Shown here: positions 1 to 4,451 of the stretch, one piece after another
Layout of the letters: every line of letters begins with the position of its first letter
Numbering within the stretch: the first letter of the stretch is position 1
Assembly (NCBI GenBank): GCA_041588495.1
Contig: JBFGWM010000130.1
Coordinates: 1-7,889 of the forward strand
Length of the DNA: 7,889 nt
Origin: JBFGWM01 sp041588495
GTDB taxonomy: Bacteria; Pseudomonadota; Gammaproteobacteria; Pseudomonadales; JBFGWM01
Reading direction: 5' to 3'
Translations under genes and position numbers: made by a program
Notes under the pieces: model-generated
The model's database searches: none
Told to the model about the DNA's origin: nothing
What the model saw: the letters and a program-made list of their open reading frames with translations, nothing else

Positions 1-180
1 CTGCGCAAGGCGCGCGACGCGGCGGCCGCGGTCGACCCGTCGACCATCGACGGAGAACTCAGGGGAGCCGCATTCGGAGAGGTGCTGCGCGAAAAACGCG
101 TGCAGGCGGTCAGCGGTTTTTGCAGGGCGTTCCGTGACACCAACGGTGCCGGCACGACGCCCGAGGACGGGGCCGCATGA
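1..180 (+). CDS. cca: CCA tRNA nucleotidyltransferase, C-terminal end (partial)
   Basis: This is the last 59 codons of a gene that begins before the window; it ends in TGA at 178-180. The residues run LRKARDAAAAVD, then ELRGAAFGEVLREKRVQAV, then a polar tail. A small-residue/AVD stretch followed by G-x-x-x-G-E-x-L-x-x-x-R-x-x-A-V is how proteobacterial Cca proteins end, as I remember them. The enzyme adds or repairs the 3' CCA of tRNAs in the cytoplasm. Its catalytic head and any HD domain lie outside the window, so they cannot be checked. The stop overlaps the next start as ATGA, which suggests co-transcription and coupled translation with the pteridine reductase. E. coli also has cca close to folB, plsY and tsaD, which supports the call. 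The identity rests on a short tail and on context, so it is probable rather than certain. Confidence 0.72.
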   Translation: MRKARDAAAAVDPSTIDGELRGAAFGEVLREKRVQAVSGFCRAFRDTNGAGTTPEDGAA

Positions 181-929
181 ATAGCGAGAACCGACAGGTG
201 GCGCTGGTCACCGGTGCCGCGCGCCGCATCGGCGCCACCATCTGCGAGGTCCTGCATGAAGCGGGCTATGACGTGCTGGTGCACTGTCACCGCAGCCGGC
301 GGGAGGCGGAAGCACTTGCCGGCCTGCTCAACGCCCGGCGCCGGGACAGCGCCCAGGTGCTGCAGGCACCCATCGGTCCGGCCGATGCTGCCGGCGATCT
401 CGCCGCGGCCGTCCTGGGCAGCACCGGACGCATCGATTTACTGGTGAACAATGCGTCCGCATTCCGGCCGACGCCGGTGGGTTCGGTGGACGAGGCGGAC
501 TGGGATGAACTCCTCGACAGCAACCTCAAGGGCCCGTTCTTCCTCGCGCAGGCGCTCGCCCCGAATCTGCAGGAGAACTCCGGCAATATCGTCAATATCG
601 TCGACATTCACGCCGAGCGACCCATGGCGGGACATACGGTCTACTGCGTCGCGAAGGCCGGGCTTGCCATGCTGACCCGCTCCCTGGCGCGGGAACTGGC
701 GCCAGGGGTTCGCGTCAACGGGGTGGCGCCCGGCGCGATCCTGTGGCCCGAGGGCGAGCCCGAGTCGGACGCGCCCGCCTCCCACGCAAAAATCCTTGAG
801 CGGGTGCCACTGGGCCGTACCGGACAGCCGGAGGATATCGCGAGGGCGGTGCTTTACCTCGCGCGCGACGCCGGGTACGTGACCGGCCAGATCATCGCGG
901 TGGACGGTGGGCGCTCACTCAACGTCTGA
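177..929 (+). CDS. Pteridine reductase, PTR1/FolM-type short-chain dehydrogenase
   Basis: A 250-residue NADPH-dependent SDR, predicted to reduce a dihydropterin or dihydrofolate in the cytoplasm. The cofactor loop is TGAARRIG (12-19), with Arg where ordinary SDRs have Gly (TGxxxGIG); this is a pteridine-reductase hallmark. HCHRS (36-40) follows beta-2 and matches the NADPH-binding HxHRS of trypanosomatid PTR1. NNAS is at 91-94 and the structural Asn at 116. The usual catalytic Ser is Asp143, 13 residues before Tyr156, followed by Lys160, the same Asp-Tyr-Lys triad and spacing as PTR1. VNGVAPGAILWPE (181-192 region) is typical of bacterial members. Pro65 stands where most SDRs have an adenine-contacting Asp. 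The ATG overlaps the cca stop, with GAGGA at 163-167 as a plausible ribosome site. The 3' end overlaps folK on the other strand by 15 bp. Next to folK and folB, a pterin/folate role is likely; the exact substrate is not determined (FolM-type dihydromonapterin reductase is the main alternative). Confidence 0.88.
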   Translation: MNSENRQVALVTGAARRIGATICEVLHEAGYDVLVHCHRSRREAEALAGLLNARRRDSAQVLQAPIGPADAAGDLAAAVLGSTGRIDLLVNNASAFRPTPVGSVDEADWDELLDSNLKGPFFLAQALAPNLQENSGNIVNIVDIHAERPMAGHTVYCVAKAGLAMLTRSLARELAPGVRVNGVAPGAILWPEGEPESDAPASHAKILERVPLGRTGQPEDIARAVLYLARDAGYVTGQIIAVDGGRSLNV

Positions 930-1478
930 TCCCGCGTCGAACAGGGACGCGCCGGGTGACGCCGACAGGTCCACCCCGCACCATTCGAACGGGACCACCC
1001 GCAGGCACTCCGGACCAGCCTCGAACCGGGGTCCCAATTCCCTCCAGATCGCGGCATAGGTGCGTCCGTCCGTATGCCGGGTCGCGGGCGCGATCTCGGC
1101 AAGCGGTGCGAGCACGAACGCATGCTCCACGATGTCGGCGCGGGGCAGGCGCACACCATCGCAATCACCCGTGAGGTCGCCGTACAACAGGAGGTCGATG
1201 TCGAGGGTGCGGTCGCTGAACCGCGGACCGTCGCGCACGCGTCCACTGGCCGCCTCGATGGCGCGCAACCCGTCCAGCATGGCCGCGACCCCAAGACCGG
1301 TCTCCAGGGAGACGCACAGGTTGTAAAAGGGCGGGCCCTCGAACCCGATGGCCGCGCTCTCATAGACCGAGGACACGGCAAGGGAATCATGCTCGGCAAG
1401 GAGGCGGTCGAGCCCGTCCCGCAGGTGGCGCTCGCGCTCCAGGTTGCTGCCGAGGTTGAGGTAAACCGTGACGCTCAA
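915..1478 (-). CDS. folK: 6-hydroxymethyl-7,8-dihydropterin pyrophosphokinase (HPPK)
   Basis: A 187-residue FolK. It transfers pyrophosphate from ATP to 6-hydroxymethyl-dihydropterin, the step just after FolB in folate synthesis. LGSN is at 9-12 and GPPFYN, a substrate-loop motif, at 48-53. The ATP-binding arginines lie in GRVRDGPRFSDR (79-90), and RTLDIDLLLYG (90-100) carries the Mg-binding Asp93 and Asp95. LPRADIVEHAFVLAPLAEIAP (111-131) is the conserved closing segment. Phe87 stands where E. coli FolK has Trp89. The start codon is TTG (positions 1478-1476), overlapping the folB stop as TTGA; no ATG lies upstream of LGSN in this frame, so the start is fairly secure and implies coupling to folB. 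E. coli FolK is 159 residues, so this protein has roughly 30 extra C-terminal residues. The last codons run antisense into the 3' end of the pteridine reductase gene. Confidence 0.96.
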   Translation of the reverse strand: MSVTVYLNLGSNLERERHLRDGLDRLLAEHDSLAVSSVYESAAIGFEGPPFYNLCVSLETGLGVAAMLDGLRAIEAASGRVRDGPRFSDRTLDIDLLLYGDLTGDCDGVRLPRADIVEHAFVLAPLAEIAPATRHTDGRTYAAIWRELGPRFEAGPECLRVVPFEWCGVDLSASPGASLFDAGSDVE

Positions 1479-1831
1479 GGGCGCACCCCGCGCTCGATGA
1501 TCACCCCCACGTCCGACGCTCCACGCAGGGCGCCGGGCTTACCCAGACGCAGGCGCAACCAGGACACCCCGAACTCCTCGCGCACGATTTCCGCGATTCG
1601 CTCGGCGAGGGTCTCGACCAGGCCGAAACTGCTGTCCCCCGTGTACGCGATCAGGCGCTTGGCCACCGCCTTGTAATCGAGGGCATCCTCGATGCGATCG
1701 GTGGCCGCGGCGCGGGCAACGTCGGCAGCCATCTCGAGGTCGATGCTGACCACCTGGCGCACTTTCCGCTCCCAGTCGAAGATGCCAATCACGGTCTCGA
1801 TCTCGAGATTGCGTATGTACACGATGTCCAT
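1475..1831 (-). CDS. folB: Dihydroneopterin aldolase
   Basis: A 118-residue FolB, the usual family length. It cleaves 7,8-dihydroneopterin to 6-hydroxymethyl-dihydropterin and glycolaldehyde and works as a cytosolic octamer in the family. The N-terminus DIVYIRNLEIETVIG is diagnostic. Expected active-site residues are present: Glu21 in IFDWER, Tyr53 in LDYKAV, Glu73 in VETLAERIA and Lys98 in GKPGAL. The ATG at 1831-1829 is preceded on the minus strand by GGAGGA (1840-1835), the clearest Shine-Dalgarno sequence in the window, with short spacing. The stop overlaps the folK start, so folB-folK form a two-gene unit performing consecutive reactions. It diverges from plsY across 109 bp, the same arrangement as folB/plsY in E. 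coli as I recall it. Confidence 0.97.
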   Translation of the reverse strand: MDIVYIRNLEIETVIGIFDWERKVRQVVSIDLEMAADVARAAATDRIEDALDYKAVAKRLIAYTGDSSFGLVETLAERIAEIVREEFGVSWLRLRLGKPGALRGASDVGVIIERGVRP

Positions 1832-1940
1832 TCTTCCTCCCGCGCGACGAGCAAAGCGCCATTGTCCACCGAAGCGCCGCGAGGGTCACGCCGCCAATGT
1901 CGAACTACAATATCTGCAATGGTCGGACCGGGACGTCCAC
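1832..1940. promoter_or_regulatory. Divergent folB/plsY intergenic region with a possible plsY -10 box
   Basis: A 109-bp divergent gap must hold promoters for both the folB-folK unit and plsY unless they are read from elsewhere. On + there is a TACAAT -10-like hexamer at 1906-1911, about 30 bp before the plsY ATG, but no convincing -35 sits at the right distance (1883-1888 reads GGGTCA). On - I found no good pair of hexamers for folB. GGACGTCC at 1931-1938 is an 8-bp palindrome just before plsY. CCATTG at 1859-1864 and CAATGG at 1917-1922 form a short inverted repeat. None of these alone is strong evidence of an operator. Confidence 0.3.
1835..1840 (-). promoter_or_regulatory. Strong ribosome binding site of folB
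   Basis: The minus strand reads GGAGGA, then AGA, then ATG, a near-perfect Shine-Dalgarno sequence that fixes the folB start. The folK gene downstream has no comparably strong site, so FolK synthesis probably depends on ribosomes arriving from folB. Confidence 0.8.
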
Positions 1941-2537
1941 ATGCCTGTTCTGCAGCTCCTTGAGCTGGTCCTGTTTTCCTTTACAACCTACCTGGTCGGT
2001 TCCGTCTGCACAGCGATCCTCGTGTGCATGCTGTTGGGGCTGCCGGATCCGCGAGGACAAGGCTCGGGCAACCCGGGGGCCTCGAACATGTTGCGCCTTT
2101 ACGGAAGGTTCCCGGCCGCACTGACGCTCGTCGGCGATGTCCTCAAGGGCGCCCTTCCGGTCCTCGTGGCCCGGTACATGGACTATCACCCTGCACAGCA
2201 GGGCCTGCTCGGCTGCGCCGCGATCATCGGGCACATCTTCCCGATTTTCTTCCGCTTCCAGGGTGGCAAGGGAGTGGCGACCGCGATCGGCGTTCTTTAC
2301 GTGCTGTCCTGGCCCCTGGCCCTCTCCCTCACCGCCATCTGGCTGGCAGTGATGGCGGTCACGCGGATTTCCGCGGCCGCGGCGCTGGTCGCCGGCTGCA
2401 CGGCCCCGGTGCTGGGCGTGACCCTGTTCACCGAGCACATGTACACCACCCTGGTGATCTTCGGAATCACGGTCCTGCGGCACATCGATAACATCAAGCG
2501 CATGCTCAGCGGCACCGAGAACCGCTTCGGCACCTGA
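1941..2537 (+). CDS. plsY: Acyl-phosphate:glycerol-3-phosphate acyltransferase
   Basis: A 198-residue inner-membrane enzyme that moves the acyl group of acyl-phosphate (made by PlsX) to sn-1 of glycerol-3-phosphate, giving lysophosphatidate, the first committed step of phospholipid synthesis. Hydrophobic segments lie near 5-33, 57-78, 88-105, 115-139 and 144-185, as in multi-spanning PlsY. The first loop motif is GSGNPGASN (41-49); Asp66 and Lys69-Gly70 follow. GH (97-98) precedes the GGKGVAT loop (108-114), and RHIDNIKRMLSGTENR (180-195) is the conserved cytoplasmic tail. The reading frame stays open back to 1692, but that part is antisense to folB and lacks PlsY features. The ATG at 1941 starts directly before the first membrane helix and gives the normal length; its ribosome site is weak. 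The stop lies 6 bp from the tsaD stop on the other strand. Confidence 0.96.
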   Translation: MPVLQLLELVLFSFTTYLVGSVCTAILVCMLLGLPDPRGQGSGNPGASNMLRLYGRFPAALTLVGDVLKGALPVLVARYMDYHPAQQGLLGCAAIIGHIFPIFFRFQGGKGVATAIGVLYVLSWPLALSLTAIWLAVMAVTRISAAAALVAGCTAPVLGVTLFTEHMYTTLVIFGITVLRHIDNIKRMLSGTENRFGT

Positions 2538-2543
2538 AACCGG

Positions 2544-3563
2544 TCAGGGGCCGGGCATCTCCCAGCGCGGATGCACGCGTACCGCGAGTTCCGCGGAGGC
2601 GCCCGCCATCAGGCGAAGACAGCCCGCGTGGGCGATCATTGCACCATTGTCGGTACAGAATTCCGGTCGCGGGTAAAAAACCCGGCCCGAAAGCTTTTCC
2701 ACGACCTGCTGCAGGCGCTCGCGCAGGCGACGGTTGGCGCCGACACCCCCGGCCACCACGAGATTGCGCAACCCGGTTTCCTGCAACGCGCGACGGCACT
2801 TGATGGCCAGGGTCTCCACCACCGCATGCTCGAAACAGGCCGCGACATCCCGCACGTCACGCGGGTCCAACTTCCCGTCAACACGGGGCAGCCCGGCAAT
2901 GCAGTTCAGGGTGTGGGTCTTAAGTCCGCTGAAGCTGAGGTCCAACCCGGGGCGGTCCACCATGGGTCGCGGAAAGCGAAAGCGTCCTCGATCGCCGGTG
3001 GCAGCCTCCGCGGCCAGGGCCGGCCCGCCGGGATAACCCAGCCCCAGCATCTTCGCCGCCTTGTCGAAGGCCTCGCCGGCCGCATCATCGAGGGTCTCGC
3101 CGAGCAGGTCATATTGACCGAGCCCGTCCACGCGATAGATCTGGCTGTGCCCGCCGGACACCAGCAGGGCCACGAAAGGCCACGCCGGCGGGTCGGGCTC
3201 CAGCAGCGGGGCCAGCAGGTGGCCCTCCATGTGGTGCACTGCCACGGCCGGCACGCCCCAGGCATAGGCCAGGGCGCGGCCGGTGCAGGCACCCACCATC
3301 AGCGCGCCCATCAGCCCCGGCCCGGCGGTGTAGGCCACGCCATCGACATCCTGCGGACCCAGCCCGGTGGCGGCGAACAATTCATCCACCAGGGGCAGCA
3401 GCTTGCGAATGTGGTCGCGGGAGGCCAGTTCCGGGACCACGCCGCCATATTCGCCGTGGAGCCCGACCTGGCTGAACAGGCAATGCCCCAGCAGGCCCTT
3501 TTCCGAATCGAAAAGCGCCACCCCGGTTTCGTCGCACGAGGTCTCGACCCCCAGTATCCGCAT
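2544..3563 (-). CDS. tsaD: tRNA threonylcarbamoyladenosine (t6A37) transferase subunit
   Basis: A 339-residue TsaD (older names YgjD, Gcp), close to the E. coli length. With TsaB and TsaE it transfers threonylcarbamoyl from the TsaC product to A37 of ANN-decoding tRNAs. It has the ASKHA fold. ETSCDET is at 7-13. His111 and His115 in HHMEGH are the metal ligands, at the same numbers as in E. coli. LVSGGHS (134-140), TLDDAAGEAFDK (157-168), GGPAL (179-183) and FSGLKT (211-216) follow. AGGVGANRRLR (271-281) and CTDNGAMIA (303-311, Asp305 as third metal ligand) close the active site. The ATG (3563-3561) is preceded by AGGGA with a 4-base spacer. It diverges from rpsU, as in E. coli. Just upstream of the ribosome site, 3578-3592 can form a 5-bp GC stem in the leader. 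I could not find a convincing tsaD promoter. Confidence 0.98.
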   Translation of the reverse strand: MRILGVETSCDETGVALFDSEKGLLGHCLFSQVGLHGEYGGVVPELASRDHIRKLLPLVDELFAATGLGPQDVDGVAYTAGPGLMGALMVGACTGRALAYAWGVPAVAVHHMEGHLLAPLLEPDPPAWPFVALLVSGGHSQIYRVDGLGQYDLLGETLDDAAGEAFDKAAKMLGLGYPGGPALAAEAATGDRGRFRFPRPMVDRPGLDLSFSGLKTHTLNCIAGLPRVDGKLDPRDVRDVAACFEHAVVETLAIKCRRALQETGLRNLVVAGGVGANRRLRERLQQVVEKLSGRVFYPRPEFCTDNGAMIAHAGCLRLMAGASAELAVRVHPRWEMPGP

Positions 3564-3602
3564 TCAGTCCCTGTCCCGGCCCCGCACGGGCCTCTGCCTG
3601 CT

Positions 3603-3631
3603 TTGCAATTGATCCGGCAAGTGATTACAAT
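3603..3631 (+). promoter_or_regulatory. Predicted sigma70 promoter of rpsU-yqeY-dnaG
   Basis: A -35 TTGCAA (3603-3608) and a -10 TACAAT (3626-3631) are separated by exactly 17 bp in the tsaD/rpsU divergent region. This puts the start of transcription near 3638 and gives rpsU a leader of about 85 nt. The AT-rich patch stands out from the GC-rich surroundings. It is predicted from hexamers only. Confidence 0.65.
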
Positions 3632-3644
3632 TCGACGCCTTTTT

Positions 3645-3680
3645 GGCTCCCGGGACCCGCCAGTCGGCACCCGGAGCGCC
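3645..3680 (+). promoter_or_regulatory. Imperfect GC-rich hairpin in the rpsU leader
   Basis: GGCTCCCGGG (3645-3654) can pair with CCCGGAGCGCC (3670-3680) around a 15-base loop, with one bulged base on each side. It lies between the predicted rpsU transcription start and the AGGA ribosome site (3715-3718). No T-run follows (GGAAAGCC comes next), so it is not a standard terminator. A role in S21 autoregulation or mRNA stability is possible but inferred. Confidence 0.4.
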
Positions 3681-3723
3681 GGAAAGCCGATAATCACATC
3701 GTCGATGAGCGAGTAGGAAGTTT

Positions 3724-3939
3724 ATGCCTTCAATCAAGGTCAAGGAAAACGAACCTTTTGACGTTGCCCTGCGGCGCTTCAAGCGGTCCTGCGAAAAAGC
3801 CGGTGTCCTCTCCGAGGTCCGTCGCCGCGAATACTATGAGAAGCCGACCGCGGTACGCAAACGCAAGCTGGCGGCAGCCGTCAAGCGCCACCAGAAGAAG
3901 CTCATGCGGGAACAGCGTCGCCGCGAACGCCTGTACTAG
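3724..3939 (+). CDS. rpsU: 30S ribosomal protein S21
   Basis: A 71-residue S21, exactly the usual gammaproteobacterial length. It binds the 30S platform near the 3' end of 16S rRNA and helps mRNA binding at initiation. The N-terminus MPSIKVKENEPFDVALRR and the following FKRSCEKAG are signature sequence, and the rest is strongly basic and helical, ending RRERLY. The ATG is preceded by AGGA (3715-3718) with 5 bases between. It is the first gene of the macromolecular synthesis operon and diverges from tsaD. Only 15 bp separate its stop from yqeY, with no hairpin plus T-run, so read-through into yqeY and dnaG is expected. Confidence 0.99.
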   Translation: MPSIKVKENEPFDVALRRFKRSCEKAGVLSEVRRREYYEKPTAVRKRKLAAAVKRHQKKLMREQRRRERLY

Positions 3940-3954
3940 GCCGTTCCTCCCGCA

Positions 3955-4413
3955 ATGCCCGGCTCTGAACTCAAAGCCCGTCTCACCGCGGCCATGAAGG
4001 ACGCCATGCGCGCCCAGGACAAGCCGCGCCTCGGGACTATTCGCCTGGCCCTCGCGGAACTCAAGCAGGTCGAGGTCGACGAGCGCATCGAGCTCGACGA
4101 CGAGCGCGTGGTGCAGATTCTCAGCAAGATGGTCAAGCAGCGCCGGGAATCGATCCGCCAGTACGAGGATGCCGGGCGCCAGGAACTGGCCGACCAGGAA
4201 TCCTTCGAAATCTCGGTTCTGGAAGAGTTTCTGCCCACCCAGCTCTCCGACGAGGAGATCGGGGCCCGGGTCGAGCAAGCCATTGCCGCCTCCGGCGCGA
4301 CCGGAATGCAGGACATGGGCAAGGTGATGGGCGCTCTCAAGAAAGATCTCTCCGGACAGGCCGACATGGGTCGGGTCAGCCAACTGGTCAAAGCGCGCCT
4401 TTCGGGCGGCTGA
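3955..4413 (+). CDS. yqeY: GatB/YqeY domain-containing protein
   Basis: A 152-residue, mostly helical cytosolic protein of the YqeY family, which shares its fold with the tail domain of the GatB subunit of aspartyl/glutamyl-tRNA amidotransferase. Its exact role is unknown; tRNA binding is presumed from the shared domain. Family features are LKARLTAAMKDAMRAQDK (6-23), the IRLALAELKQVEVDE segment (29-43), KQRRESIRQYEDAGRQELAD (61-80), EFLPTQLS (91-98) and the glycine-rich end DMGKVMGALKK...GQADMGRVSQLVKARL (120-149). The start fits the family N-terminus, but no Shine-Dalgarno sequence precedes it; the 15 bases after the rpsU stop include the pyrimidine run TTCCTCCC. Translation may therefore depend on ribosomes finishing rpsU. 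It sits between rpsU and dnaG, where E. coli has a partial terminator instead. The family call is firm, the function is not. Confidence 0.95.
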   Translation: MPGSELKARLTAAMKDAMRAQDKPRLGTIRLALAELKQVEVDERIELDDERVVQILSKMVKQRRESIRQYEDAGRQELADQESFEISVLEEFLPTQLSDEEIGARVEQAIAASGATGMQDMGKVMGALKKDLSGQADMGRVSQLVKARLSGG

Positions 4414-4451
4414 GGACCTCGACCCCGGGACCCTGTGGTAAGCTGTCGGTC

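Noticed and set aside
1692..1940. An 83-codon N-terminal extension of PlsY
   Set aside because: This stretch is antisense to folB and the divergent promoter region and looks unlike any PlsY; the ATG at 1941 gives the normal family length.
1897..2124. A 75-codon Cys/Ser-rich frame starting before plsY
   Set aside because: It mostly overlaps plsY out of frame and lacks a ribosome site; its composition is explained by the plsY codons.
2571..3716. A 381-codon open frame on + opposite tsaD
   Set aside because: It has no recognisable motifs and lies across a confident tsaD gene and its leader; it is a shadow frame.
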